Positions 47,054 to 58,788 of a DNA stretch of 64,000 nt are shown piece by piece; the stretch's first letter is position 1, and each line of letters begins with the position of its first letter. Below the pieces are notes generated by a model. The model searched no databases and had not been told where the DNA came from. It worked only from the letters and a program-made list of their open reading frames with translations. Position numbers and translations under genes: made by a program. Where the stretch lies: positions 1,488,001-1,552,000 of the forward strand of contig JAGPYM010000002.1 in assembly GCA_020736575.1 (NCBI GenBank), in the 5' to 3' direction. The stretch comes from Thelonectria olida. Its lineage: Eukaryota > Ascomycota > Sordariomycetes > Hypocreales > Nectriaceae.

Positions 47054-48886
47054 ATGGCCAAAGGGTAAGTCCTGTTGCACCCACGACGCAGCACAAGCAG
47101 GAATCCGACACTGACCTTGATGCAGCGCAAAGAAGCTGACGGCCTCCTCCAAGTCCGTGGACCCCACCCTCGACGCTCTTTTCTCCTCCAGTGTAAGTCA
47201 ATCGACGTTAATCTGTTTCGCGCATTCACGGCCTAACCAATTGCAGGCCGGTCCGGTTCAGGCTCCTCCTACGTCCAGGTATTCCGCCTTGCTTGAAAAG
47301 AAGCCTCGAGATGCACCCAAGCCGAGAGTAGTCGTGGAGGACGACGAAGACGATGACGAAGACGATGATGAGGAGGGCGATGACGAAGAGCTTTCAGAAA
47401 TCAGTGAAGAACTAAGTTACGAGGAAGACGAGGACGACGACAGCGACGACAGCGACGACGAGAGCAAGGATGATGCTTCGGAACAAGAGGAAGAGGCCGA
47501 CGAGGCAATGGCAGATGCTCCTGTCGAGCTAGACGACGTTATCGAGGCTGTCGAGGGAGAAAAGCCCAAGAAAGACCGAAAACGAAAGAGAAAGGACGAA
47601 AACGAGGGACTCGAAGACCAGTATATGAGCAAGCTTACGGCTGAGGAGCCTGCTGAGAAGCGTCAGAAGGGCGACGCTGCAAAGGCCGAGGGCGAAGTGG
47701 ATGATGCCAGCAGCGATGACGAGAAAGACGCTATTCCCGTCCACGAGTCACTTGCCAAGGACTCGAACACTTCAGATCTCGAAAAGGCTGGTCGCACAGT
47801 CTTCCTCGCTAATGTCTCCACCGAAGCCATATCCTCCAAGACGGCCAAAAAGACCCTGATGGCCCATCTATCATCCATCCTCGATAAGGATGCGACTCCA
47901 CCCCAGATCATCGAGTCCATTCGGTTCCGCTCAGTCGCCTTCGCCGGCGGCTCCCTGCCCAAGAGGGCCGCTTACATCACCAAATCGTTGATGGAGGCCA
48001 CCACAAAGTCAGCCAACGCCTACGTCGTGTATCCTAGCAACAACGCCGCCCGGGAAGCGGCAACCAAGCTCAACGGCACTGTGGTCCTAGGCCGGCACCT
48101 TCGAGTCGACAGCGTAGCCCATCCCAGCGCAACGGACCACAGGCGTTGCGTGTTCGTTGGCAATCTGGGTTTCGTCGACGATGAGAGCGTTCTCGCCGAG
48201 AACAAAGAAGGAGAGACCGAAAAGAAGAAGCGCAACAAGGTTCCCTCTGATATCGAGGAGGGCCTCTGGCGCACCTTTAGCAAGATTGGCAAGGTCGAGA
48301 ATGTTCGGGTAGTCCGGGACCCCAAGACCCGCGTTGGCAAGGGCTTCGCCTACGTACAATTTTATGTAAGTCCGAAAAACATCAGGTCATCGCCGCGCTT
48401 ACGAAGACTAACACCGATGACTTACAGGACGGCAACGACGTCGAGGCTGCCCTCCATCTCAACGACAAGAAGTTCCCTCCCCTGCTCCCCCGCAAGCTGC
48501 GCGTCACAAGAGCCAAGGATCCTCGCAAAACCAACCTGGCCGCAGAGCGATCCAAGGCCAAGAGCATCGCCGCGGGGGCCGCATCCAAGAGCACCAAGTA
48601 CAAGGTCAAGGCTACTCCCGAGCAGCAGTCCATGGCCGGCCGTACTGGAAAGCTCCTCGGCCGGTCCGCTGCTTTCCAGCAGCGCCGCGGCAAGCGGCTC
48701 TCAACGGACGAGGCTCCTGAGCCCGTGGCCACCATCAAGACGCCTGAGCAGATTGTCTTCGAGGGTCGTCGAGCCTCAGCCAAGGACAGTGCTTCGCTCA
48801 AACCGGGCAAGAAGGCCAAGAAAACCTCGGGCCGACCCCAGAACCGGGGTGCTAAAAGAGCTGCTGAGTGGAGGAAATCAACATAA
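47054..48886 (+). CDS. NOP12: nucleolar protein 12, RRM protein of pre-rRNA processing
   Basis: Nucleolar RNA-binding protein needed for pre-25S rRNA processing in yeast (established for Nop12). Four exons (47054..47064, 47126..47192, 47247..48365, 48428..48886) give 551 aa. Residues about 55-115 are a long Asp/Glu run, then a Lys/Arg cluster near 132-142 ([11 protein letters not shown]), typical of nucleolar proteins. RRM1 starts at RTVFLANVS (209); RRM2 has RNP2 CVFVGNLGF at 327 and RNP1 KGFAYVQF at 391. The C-terminal tail is basic, ending [10 protein letters not shown], as in the family. The first exon is only 11 nt (ATGGCCAAAGG) but has a GTAAGT donor. The intron at 48,366-48,427 lies inside RRM2, just after RNP1. 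Well supported. Confidence 0.93.
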
Positions 48887-49674
48887 AGGATGAGGCTTAA
48901 TGGTCTGTGTGCAAGCACATTGCAAGGAGGTATCAGCGAGATGGTGACTGTTGTTGTTCAAGGATAAGGTTCCAAAATGAAAGTTCGGCATAGAGAAAAA
49001 GGTTGTTAGATCCGCTTTGACGTCAGTGCGGTCCTACGGCGAATAAAGAAGATATGGGCTTGGCTTCTTCAGGAGCCTATGTACGAGACAGGTGTTTCTC
49101 ATTCATAATCATACTTTTCCTGTCAGTTTGAGATTCGACAAAGTGTTTCTCTAAGACTTGTAGTTACTCTACCCCGCATTTTCAAGTTCCTAGCAGTTGT
49201 TAGTTACTAATTAGATCTCGATTCCACACTTTATCATGAACACCTCACGTACCCACATCGTATGAGCTCCCGACTCCCTACATAGCTAAGATGTGTGACA
49301 TCAGACCAATCAGTGAAAAAAACAGATATAACATCAATTTACATGCTTGCTGTGCAAAGAAATGCCAATTGCATCAAGGGATAGTCTCGTCTATTAGACC
49401 TGGCTTTGCAAAGACCATGTGCTAAACAGCGTGCCCTGAGCCAAAGAAAACTATGGTGTGGTGGCAACCACCCGTTCTATCCCCTCGGTAGGTATGTGCC
49501 ACCCAAAAAACGTCTCCGACAAGAGGGAATCTTAATCAACAAATCATTCACACCTCTCCTTTTCGCACAAGCATGGCGTCTCAGGGCCTCTGGAACGTTC
49601 CGAGTCCATCCATCCAAGAAAAGTCGAAAATGTGCACATTCATAAAAAGTCGACAGGAAACACGGTGCGACAGC
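48887..49674. other. convergent 3' UTRs of NOP12 and alpha-tubulin
   Basis: 788 bases between stop codons on opposite strands. Short open frames only; no gene is supported. Confidence 0.6.
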
Positions 49675-51406
49675 TTAGTACTCGGCCTCCTCCTCAGGGT
49701 CGAACGAGTCGGCAGCAACCTCCTCGTAATCCTTCTCCAGAGCAGCGAGATCCTCACGGGCCTCGGTGAACTCGCCCTCCTCCATGCCCTCACCAACGTA
49801 CCAGTGGACGAAGGCACGCTTGCTGTGCATGAGGTCGAACTTGTAGTCGAGACGAGACCAGGCCTCGGCAATGGCGGTCGTGTTGGAAAGCATGGAAACG
49901 GATCGGGCAACGGGGGCGAGACCGCCATCGCCGGGGGCGGCGGGGACGGCAACGGGCTTCTGGTAGTTGATACCGAGCTTGAAACCGGTAGGACACCACT
50001 CGACCAGGTTGAATGAGGACTTGGCCTTGAGGTCGGCAACGGCGGCGTTGCAGTCGCGAGGAACAACGTCACCGCGATACAGAAGGGCGACAGCCATGTA
50101 CTTGCCGTTGCGGGGATCGCAGACAACCATCTGGTTGTTGGGCTCAAAGCCTAAGCGGGGTCAGAAGGTTCAGGGTCAGATGGGACATTAGAAGCTTACA
50201 CTGGAAGGTGAGGTCGTGGACCTTGAAGCTCTCGTGGGAGCTCTTGGAAGCGGAAATGACGGGAGCATAGCTGATGAGGGGGTAGTGAATTCGAGGGTAA
50301 GGGACCAGGTTGGTCTGGAACTCGTTAAGATCAACGTTGAGGGCGCCGTCAAATCGGAGGGACGAGGTGATGGAGCTGACAACCTGAGCAATCAGGCGGT
50401 TCAGGTGCTCGTAAGAAGGTCGGGGGATGTCGAGGTTGCGACGACAAATGTCGTAGACGGCCTCATTGTCGACGAGGAAAGTACAGTCGGAGTTCTCAAT
50501 AGTGCTGTGAGTCGACAAAACGGCGTTGTAGGGCTCAACAACAGCAGTGGAAACACGAGGAGCAGGGTAGACTGCGAACTCGAGCTTCGACTTCTTGCCG
50601 TACTCGGTAGACAGACGCTCGAGGAGAAGAGCGCCGAAACCGGAACCGGTACCACCACCGAAAGAGTGGAAGACAAGGAAGCCCTGAAGGGAGTTGCAGT
50701 TGTCTTTGAGGCATGGGTTAGCATCTCACTTGAAGAGGTTCCGGGGACAGGGTCGGTGAACTCACCAACAACGCGGCGCACGCGGTTCATGACATCGTCA
50801 ATCATCTCCTTGCCAATGGTGTAGTGACCACGGGCGTAGTTGTTGGCAGCATCCTCCTTGCCGCTGATCAAAAGCTCGGGGTGGAAAAGCGAGCGGTAGG
50901 AGCCAGTGCGGATCTCGTCGATGGGCGAGGGGTCCAGATCAACAAAGATGGATCGAGGAACATGCTTGCCACTGCTGGTCTCGGTGAAGAAGGTCTCGAA
51001 GGAACCGGGGTCGCCAATGTCTTGACCGTCGGGGTTAGGACGACCATCGGGACCGAGGCCGTGCTCGAGGAGGTAGCTATGGTGGACTGGTCAGTTCCGG
51101 AGGTGACTCGGATTCAGAGGTGAGAGAGCTCTCTCAGAAAGGTGTCGACATACAGCTCCCAGGCGGAGTTACCGAGCTGGGTACCAGCCTGGCCCAGGTG
51201 GAGGTGAAGAATCTGTATCGCGAAATGTCAATAACGGCATCGGCGAAGGCATTGGCGTTGCGAGTTTGGGCAAAGGGCCAGGAAGCAGCAGGGCAACCTC
51301 GGTCCAGTGAAAGGGCCGAAGCGTAAACAGGCAAAGGGAACTGGTGAGCTGGGGAGATGGTAAGAGGTGGATCGCGGGGACAAGATGAACTGACCTCGCC
51401 CTTCAT
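49675..51406 (-). CDS. tub-alpha: alpha-tubulin
   Basis: GTP-binding alpha subunit of microtubules. Five exons (51406..51395, 51212..51154, 51076..50766, 50703..50200, 50150..49675) give 453 aa. The first exon encodes MKGE, and joining to [20 protein letters not shown] gives the form known from the alpha-B chain of filamentous ascomycetes (from memory, N. crassa tba-2). The GTP loop GGGTGSG is at 143-149; NTxxNN-type and MKGE features fit. The C-terminus is acidic, ending EEEAEY, with the detyrosinatable Tyr. A second alpha gene is expected elsewhere in such genomes. The large first intron (about 180 nt) is near a CT-rich leader. Intron signals are all consensus, and the protein is full length with no disabling change. 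The symbol is a label only. Confidence 0.97.
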
Positions 51407-53235
51407 GGTGTATAGGTGAAGCTAGGAACGCGGAGACGAGAGGTTGAAGTGAAGAGTTGGGAGGAGGGAAATACGCGCGCAGCGCTTAAGGAGGACCAAG
51501 AGAGGAGGAAGGGGGCTGCGTGGTGATGATTTTCCGGCGGATGTTTGGAGTTCTGTGGGCGAGCGTGCAATTGGCGGGGTTCGATCAGCAAACCAAACGG
51601 AAGCTTGCACAGGCCAGTTGGCTACCTATGGATGGTCTCAGGTCCCCACGAGGCACGGGAGGTGGTGGTCGCAATCAGCATCAAGGGAGGGCGGCTGGCA
51701 TGCGGTACCTGCACCCACGGGCAAACCACGCGCAGACATGAGGTACCGCCGGCCCCCTCACCGCCAATTGAAACCGCCTCCATTCCGGGGGGGGTCGACA
51801 AGGCCTTGCTGGGTGCATACATACAAGGGGGTGGCTTGTTAGGAGGAGGCTGCGAAATGGTTGGTGGTGGGCTGCGACACCGTCGTGGCACTTGCTTAGG
51901 CTCTGGTTGCCCATCTTTTTCCTGATGCGTGTTTGCACCCAGCAGGGATTGAGGTGAACTGGACCAAAAGACGTGACGGGGGAGAGGAGAGAGGTTGAGG
52001 TGATTGGAGCATCCCGCATCTCGTTGAGCTAGAAGTTCGATACACATTGCACTTTCTATACGTAATTATGAATTTGAAGAGTGCACTCTGATAAACGAAT
52101 GCTGATATTTGACATACATAGGTAGGTACACAGCACAATGCAAATGCCGGTCCTCCTCAACAATTCTCAAGACCTTGTCTACCAAGTGCTGTACCCACGT
52201 GCGGCTCTATCCAGGGTCGGCTCGGACGATGCGACGATGGTTCCTTCGTCCCTTGCAAGTTGCTCTGTTTTCATGAGTGTGCCAAAGTCTTTCTGGTTGC
52301 TGACCACTGTCAACCCTGACGCGCCTCTTCATCTCTTCCATCTTATCGGTAAAAGGCAATGGAAGGTGCCAGTAAGTTACCGTTAACCACAACGCCTCAT
52401 GTAAGAAGCCGCGCTGCAGGAACAGCTCCACGCACGGCATTTCCCAACTTAGATTCTTGTCCACCACGCCTTGTCCAGTCATTTCGACGTCAATGCATCC
52501 CCGCCAGCGCACTCCTACTCACCTACATAGCACTGACAGATCTTCGCAATCATCGGTAGCCTTTCCATCTGGTTGGTTAATAATTTCAGAATTGAACAAG
52601 AACTAACCACAGGCCATGTCAGTGATTCGATTTCGATGCCGCGGGTGGTCCACTAAAGCCGGACACGGTTTCAGCCACAGACTCCATCGGCCCATCCATC
52701 TCCACCCCATCTCGCTACGAATCTGGTTGAGCTGCAATCTGCAAACGTTCTTGAGCATTGTTGTTGCAAAGGATGTTGGCCATGTAGTTACGATTCGTCT
52801 TCCTCAAAACCCGACAGGTATTCGTATATGCGTGCATCTCTGTCGAACCCAACCGCTCTTGGGAAAAAAGACCTACATTGAACCCGTGCTGCTACTCCAT
52901 GTTCCCGCCTCGCCCTTTCGGCAGTTGAAATAGTCTATCCGTAGTTGCATCAACCAACGGGAGCGTCCATCTTCGCAGTTTCATGCATAGTTCCCTCATT
53001 GATTACATCAGCAACTGCCTGTTATGTTATGCTTCGTGTGACGGTAAAGAATTTTGTGCCTTAACTCCCCTCCCTCCTTTTTACCAACCAGTCCAAGAAT
53101 TCCAACCCTTCTCGTTCTCTCGACTACATAATGTGTTAAATCAACGGCCGCGGTCAACCGACCAGGGCTTCGCAAAGTGGTATCATAGGTTGCTCCCCAT
53201 CTAAAAACAATTCACACTCCCACCCCATGCATCTC
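51407..53235. other. 1.8 kb intergenic region
   Basis: Alpha-tubulin promoter on the left, the 3' UTR of the membrane protein on the right. ATAGGTAGGTACA motif at 52,119-52,131. Overlapping frames at 51,520-52,047 share no recognisable domain. Confidence 0.5.
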
Positions 53236-54430
53236 TCATGTCCGACCCTGGGCTTGGCTCTGGCTCGATTCGCTCTGTTCCAACTCATCAAGCCGTCGTT
53301 CGATGGCCTCCTTCTGCACCCTCAAGGCTCTTATCTCTTGGGTTCGTGTCGCGGTATCTCCGCTCAGACGCGGCTCATCATCTGCTACGCTCACCGCATC
53401 AGGAGAGGGCTCATATGCTGGTGGTGGTTCTGGATGGTCAAGGCACCGACCTGTTCTCTCATGCATTTCCTCTGTCCCTGTCGTGAACGAAGCACCCTCG
53501 TTGTCGTGCTCGCTTCGCATGGCATCCAGCTCAAGTGCTCGCTTCTTTTTAGCCCGAGCCTTGTCTTTGCGAATAAGGAAAAGGGCACCGGCAGCAATGA
53601 GAATTAGCACGAATGCAGCCGTGCCAACCCCGATTCCAATTTTTGCGCCCAGCGATAATGACTTGTGGTCTTCCTCGGTTCCAATGTCATCTTCATCCTG
53701 CAAACCAAGGCGATCTTTGTCGGCTTCCTGAAACAGAGCTCTAATGGTATATACGCCAATCGTCGCACTATACAAGGTAGTCGTGGAATCGGACAGAATA
53801 CGATAGGTGCGAGCCGTATGGTTGTAAGTTATCGGTACCGCCAAGACCGTCGGGACCGTTCGCTTGCACATGTCACCATCCAATCGGTATTCCCTACGAC
53901 CGAGTCAGCTTGGCACAGCATGGGCTTGCCTCACACACTTACGATGAGCAGCATATAGCAGTCGTGGTAGCCTCATCTCTAACCTCGTTGGTGTTGACCA
54001 GGAGCGATGCAGTCGTCCATCCATTGGGACATGTACCGGGGCTGAACACGCCTGTCCGTCCCTGAAAGAACATTCCATCTGGATAACATGACAGAGTGGT
54101 AGCGTCAGGGATGGGCTCCAGGTCCAGCCAAGCAACAGCACCAATACTCGCCGACGAAAATGGATTGTTGTCGACATTATAGGTCCACGTGCAGCTTCGC
54201 GGCGCCGTCCAATGTGTTGTCATGGGCGGAAATGTTTGGTTGTCCTCATGGTTGTCGGACCAGGTGGTATGGGTCGCTAAGTACGTCGTCCTCGTAGTCG
54301 GTCTCAACGTGGTTGCGGTAGCGGAGGGCGAAGCGGACTGCGAGGTAGAAACGACGGTCTCTGAAGGTGCAGAGGCAGATGCGCCGGTGGAGACAACGGA
54401 AGAAGCCATGGATTCTTCTTCCGACGACAT
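53236..54430 (-). CDS. single-pass membrane protein, fungal cell-surface type
   Basis: Two exons (54430..53943 and 53893..53236; GTAAGT donor, CGTAG acceptor) give 381 aa. The N-terminal ~75 residues are Ser/Thr/Ala-rich, followed by a Cys/Trp-containing ectodomain (motifs SCTWTYNVD, CYPDGMFFQG, FSPGTCPNGWTTA, ICCSSEYRLDGDMC) that resembles a family of fungal surface proteins with one transmembrane helix. The helix is at about 247-271 (IGIGVGTAAFVLILIAAGAL) and is followed by a basic stop-transfer (RKDKARAKKKR) and a 100-residue cytosolic tail with PPPAYEP, a PY-like motif. No clear signal peptide, so insertion is probably by the internal helix, or the true start lies upstream. Function unknown; a sensor or wall-linked role is only a guess. 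Confidence 0.78.
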
Positions 54431-56154
54431 GACGACACTAGACAGACGACGCCAGATCCCTAACGAGATCCGGCCGTCACTCCAACTCGACCACACACGC
54501 AAGAATGAAGTGCTTGCTCGACTGCGGTCAAGTCTGCACAAGATCAAAATCCGTGAATGTTGTCCATCCAGGCATGCGGCCAAGGTCTAGTGGGTATGGA
54601 CGCGCGGTGGCCTGGGTAGGGGGTCATATGGTGACGACAGGACAAGACAGGACTCGCGGTAAGAGGGGCGACCTGCTTCAGAGAATCGGGCTCAGAAGCT
54701 CGGGCGCGCGAGGAGTCGAAAGGCCATTCGGACGGGATGACTGCAGGAGGGGGCGACTATTCCAGCCGTTTAAATAAATAGAAAGGGAAGGGAAGAGACA
54801 ACCCGTTGTCGGAGAAGGGAAATTCTGCCATGGGCGTATTTCGTAGGTGGGCGAGGCGACAGTAGCGCTGGTGTTCCCCCTTCTGAGGCCTTTCGAGGCT
54901 TGGCGAAATCTTATCACGGCAGCATGCCGAGAACGCCAAGGCCAGCATTGCACTGATGCATTGTACATTGTCCACGTTGACCACTGCAAAGTCTGGGCAT
55001 TTACTGCCCGGCGCGCATTGGGGAGCCTGACAACATGGGAGCTGTCTTGGGAGGTGTTCTTGGCTCCTAGCTTGCGGCCGCTGCGCTCCGAAGCCGAGAC
55101 ATTTCTGCTCAATGCACATGGCCTTGGCTAGCGAGCCGGTGGGCTGCTTTTCGCCTGGGCGCCGCGCTCGTGAAGCTCGAAAATAAAAACACACATAGGA
55201 GGAGAGAGAGAGGGGAAATGAGCCCGGCCTCTGCGTGCCGAAATATCGTCTTGGTAGTTTAGAGCTCCCCGGGATGTCGTCACTCCAGGGGCACGCGGCA
55301 GTCACACTGGGCTCGGCGCATGGTTGAGAGACGTTGCTCGTCTGTCTGTATGAGCGAAGAGTCGTACGGTTGCACTTAAGGAGCTGGGCGAGTAGGACGA
55401 GGGGCTGGTGAGGAGACGTGAGAGCGCAAACCGCGGGCCCAAGTTTCTTGGCCCGGAGCTTCGTTGCCGTTCGATCGTGGGGTTTTGGTCGAGTTATGTA
55501 AGAATACACCGAGAGGGTCTTTACATTTGATGTGTCACGGGAGCCAGCGGGCTCTTGTATTGAGTCAAGAGCACGAACTGCACACGACCTAATTACAATG
55601 CATGCGACATCGATCTTGTCAGAAGCCTGTTGTCTGGCGCAGTGAGATCGAACATCTGTAGCATGGGGTTCACGACAGACAACACCAAGGTATGTCGTCT
55701 TTTGCCCAGACTCAAGCCTCACATACCTACCTCCAACGAATAGACAGACGCTCACACGTACGACTGATGGTGCGCCTTTCTTCGTCTCAGTTTCTGAGAA
55801 CCTCATTAACCTGCAGAAAGCTCGGACCATTTTCTCCATTACCAAGTAAGGCAATCAGGAATTGAGGAATTCAAAACACGAGCCTAGACTCCGGATTATC
55901 GGCGCCCTTCGTTCCGAACGGTTCATTCTCCCTAGTCACATCTACGGGGACACAAGCCCACACACAGATCGAGAAAAAAATCCAGGTCACCTGACCACCC
56001 ACTCGAAGGGCACCGAAACCCTACCTGAACAATTTTTGGGCCTAATTCGTATCATCAAGCGACTCAACAACCGCCTCCAACGTCGACTCCATCCCGGCCC
56101 ATCCATATTCGCTCTCCGGAAGTCAGCGAATTCTCAACACACAACACCGCGATC
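54431..56154. promoter_or_regulatory. divergent region, membrane protein / ribosomal S15
   Basis: 1.7 kb between opposite start codons. Contains an ACATACCTACCTCC motif near 55,722. A 365-codon minus-strand open frame (54,757-55,854) has no domain and atypical composition, so it is not called. Confidence 0.5.
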
Positions 56155-56961
56155 ATGGCTGACGTCGAATACGTACGTGCTATCCCGATGTCCCCTGCGA
56201 TTTCCAGCGCTGCTGCGCGACCGTTTTGCTCATGGCCGTTGTCATCGCCACTGCCCGCTTGCATGTGTCGATGACGATGCCTTACTCGACAAATGAAATA
56301 CCACAGTTGGCTGACAGATCTGGGATGACAGAACGCCGAGGAGGCCGCCGAGCTCAAGAAGAAGAGAGCGTTCCGCAAGTTCTCTTACCGAGGAATCGAC
56401 CTCGATAAGTACGTTCACCACCACGAAGCACTCCCCGCGCTCGCCCGCCGACGATGAACCCAAAACCCCCCCATGGCAGTGCGAGCCGGAATGCATCGAG
56501 AACAATTGTGCTGATCTGTCACTTTCTCTTCCCAACAGGCTCCTAGACCTCAGCTCCGATGAGCTCCGCGATGTTGTCCACGCTCGTGCCCGCCGCAGGA
56601 TCAACCGCGGTCTGAAGCGTCGCCCCATGGGTCTCATCAAGAAGCTACGAAAGGCCAAGCAGGAGGCCAAGCCCAATGAGAAGCCCGACCTCGTCAAGAC
56701 TCACCTTCGAGACATGATTGTTGTTCCCGAGATGATTGGTAGCGTTATTGGTATCTACTCCGGCAAGGAGTTCAACCAGGTTGAGATCAAGCCTGAGATG
56801 GTTGGTCACTATCTGGCTGAGTTCTCTATCTCATAGTACGTTCTCCTCTTGATCTGCATTGGTACTGGTAGAATGCTAATTCCCCTCGCAGCAAGCCCGT
56901 CAAGCACGGTCGTCCCGGTATTGGTGCCACGCACTCTTCTCGTTTCATTCCCCTCAAGTAA
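56155..56961 (+). CDS. RPS15: 40S ribosomal protein S15 (uS19)
   Basis: Small-subunit head protein that contacts the decoding side and P-site tRNA. Four exons (56155..56172, 56332..56408, 56539..56835, 56892..56961) give 153 aa, the standard size. Reads [27 protein letters not shown], then [40 protein letters not shown], and the C-terminal [18 protein letters not shown], all diagnostic of uS19. Donors and acceptors are consensus, and the joins are phase-matched. The first intron is long (159 nt), as is frequent in ribosomal protein genes. Full length and unambiguous. Confidence 0.98.
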
Positions 56962-57402
56962 GAAGGTTGCGGGTCTCTGGTGGTTTCTGCATTCACGGAC
57001 TTTTACGGGCGAAAAGGGCTGGTTTTGGTAGAAGGGCGATGGCCTCTATCGAAGTTACTGATGACAATGGGTACCATGAAAGTACAATAAAGAAGCATTG
57101 TCCGCTTGACAAGTAATCAATGATTTCGCTAATTCCGCTGGTGCATCTGATGAATGTTATGCTCCATGCATGCCAACCTGCCCAGACACAGATCCCCCAT
57201 ATATGCCCTCTTTGTCATCCACTTCGTCATCATTAATCGTTCACACCACTTCCACCACAGGCTAAATTTCCTCCTTCTCCTGTACGTTGGCCCTCGGGTC
57301 CTGTTTATCGGTCGAATGGCCGCTCCCCTCGCGGGGCTCGTCTACTAGTAGAGGCTCCATTTCTGTGTCCGCAGTTGGTCTGATGGACTGTCTCATCTTC
57401 TG
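56962..57402. other. convergent intergenic, RPS15 / SET gene
   Basis: 441 bases after the RPS15 stop. On the left is RPS15 3' UTR; AATAAA-like AGTACAATAAAG at about 57,083 could serve as a poly(A) signal. Nothing else is seen. Confidence 0.5.
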
Positions 57403-57852
57403 CTAAATACGTTTAAGTTGACTCAACTTTCCGCCATGAGATTCATCCTCAGACTCGTTCTTGGCTAGCATCTTCTTCCAAATCCGCTTCAGTCTCCTCC
57501 ATTTCCCGCCGTGAGACTTGGTTTGGGGGATCTCTCCCTCCCGAGGCTCTTCCTCCCGAGGCTCTTCCTCCTGGGGCTCTTCCTCCTGGGACTCGATTTT
57601 GACTGGTTCTTTCTCGGGTGTGTCCTTGTCTGACTCTTCCTCAGGCTTGTCCTTGTCTGGCTTGTCTTTGTCTGACTCCTCCTGAGGTTTGTCCTTAGAT
57701 GACTCTTCCTCGGGCTTGTCCTTGGCTAGATCTTCTTCGGGCTGGTCTTTCGAAGGAGTCCCTTGAGGATTGTCCTCGGCTGACTCCCTCTGAGGCTTCT
57801 CCTCGGATGACTTTGTTCGCTTCAAGATGTTCTTCAATTTGTGCCCACGTTC
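57403..57852 (-). other. in-frame 3' extension of the SET gene after a TAG
   Basis: 149 codons in the same frame as the SET-domain gene, starting immediately after its TAG stop (57,855-57,853). Rich in Lys, Glu, Asp, Pro and Ser repeats (DKPEEES-like units), ending in a basic segment. The composition matches the acidic N-terminus of the same gene rather than noise. Either an alternative 3' exon reached by splicing, or a tail lost to a nonsense change. Not counted as a separate gene. Confidence 0.45.
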
Positions 57853-58788
57853 CTATCCACGGCTGCTTGGAGCTTTTGATGAATACTTTCTCCGCTTTCT
57901 GCCGAGACAAATCGCACAGCCAAAGTCCAGGCCACGCTTATTATAGCAGATGAAGAGTTCGTCGTCTTTTCCAAGTGTCCTCACGAGTCTGAGAGTGATT
58001 GCATAAGGGCGGGCGCTGTCTACCCAAAACTCGGCATTGGCGCAAGCTTGGCACGCGTGGTTGATTGTCGATGCGAGCAAATAGACGTGGCCATGGCCTG
58101 TATTGTCGATAAAACCATACTCCTTCTTGAATTTTTCAAAGGTTCTGCGGTCGTCCTCAGACCATTCGTAGCGATCAAATGGAATCTTCCTCATTCGAGG
58201 AAAGGCACGGATGAAGATCATCTTTCTTTCGTCATTCAGTCGCGCCCACGCTCCACCCAAGCTGTGCGGTCCTCCTGGCCAGTTGAAAGTCAGGGCCGGG
58301 GTTTCGACAATGACCTTGTGGCCTTTGTTCAGCTTTACATCTGCAAAAACCCCCCAACCGCGGCTTATGGATGATTTTCGGACAGAGAGCACCTGGGAAT
58401 TTCGACGGGATGGAGAAACTCGCTCTGTAGAGTCTCCCTCTAGGGATTCATGTGAAGACCCTCTTTCTGAGAGCTTTGAAAGCCATTCCTCTACACGAGA
58501 TTTTCCCTCTGCGCGCGTTAACTCAGCAAGGACTTCAAAGGGCGTTTTTTTGGGAGACTCTCCCTTTGAAGGTTGCCCATGCAAACTCTCTCTCTCTTGA
58601 GGCGTCTGATCTAAGGGTGTTGGCTCTGGGGGGATATTATCTCGGGGATTTCCCTTGGAGGCTGTTTCTTCAGGGGCTTCATCTTCCCAGACCTCTTCTT
58701 CGAAGCCTTCTTCTTCTGAACCTTCCTCGTCTACGGCTTCTTCTTCTGGAGCTTCCTCTTCTGAGAGTCTTGTTTCTTCGGGCGGCAT
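57853..58788 (-). CDS. SET-domain protein with acidic N-terminus
   Basis: SET-fold protein-lysine methyltransferase candidate. 311 codons from ATG at 58,788 to TAG at 57,853, without introns. Residues 1-50 are a Glu-rich low-complexity stretch; 51-140 look disordered. The SET core runs from SRGWGVFAD (142-150) through INHACQACANAEFW (about 243-254, the N-H-x-C motif) to DELFICYNK (277-285). These are the cofactor and catalytic signatures, so it looks active. The residue count between the first motif and NHAC is about 100, as in the short SMYD/SET fungal class. A single TAG then interrupts a frame that stays open for another 149 codons; a cryptic intron (see findings) may join them. Substrate unknown. 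Confidence 0.75.
   Translation of the reverse strand: MPPEETRLSEEEAPEEEAVDEEGSEEEGFEEEVWEDEAPEETASKGNPRDNIPPEPTPLDQTPQERESLHGQPSKGESPKKTPFEVLAELTRAEGKSRVEEWLSKLSERGSSHESLEGDSTERVSPSRRNSQVLSVRKSSISRGWGVFADVKLNKGHKVIVETPALTFNWPGGPHSLGGAWARLNDERKMIFIRAFPRMRKIPFDRYEWSEDDRRTFEKFKKEYGFIDNTGHGHVYLLASTINHACQACANAEFWVDSARPYAITLRLVRTLGKDDELFICYNKRGLDFGCAICLGRKRRKYSSKAPSSRG

Noticed and set aside
50216..50824. 202-codon plus-strand open frame antisense to alpha-tubulin
   Set aside because: Shadow of a highly codon-biased gene; no independent motif.
54757..55854. 365-codon minus-strand open frame upstream of the membrane protein
   Set aside because: Long but with no domain, atypical composition, and lies in a promoter region between two divergent genes; without RNA support it is not callable.
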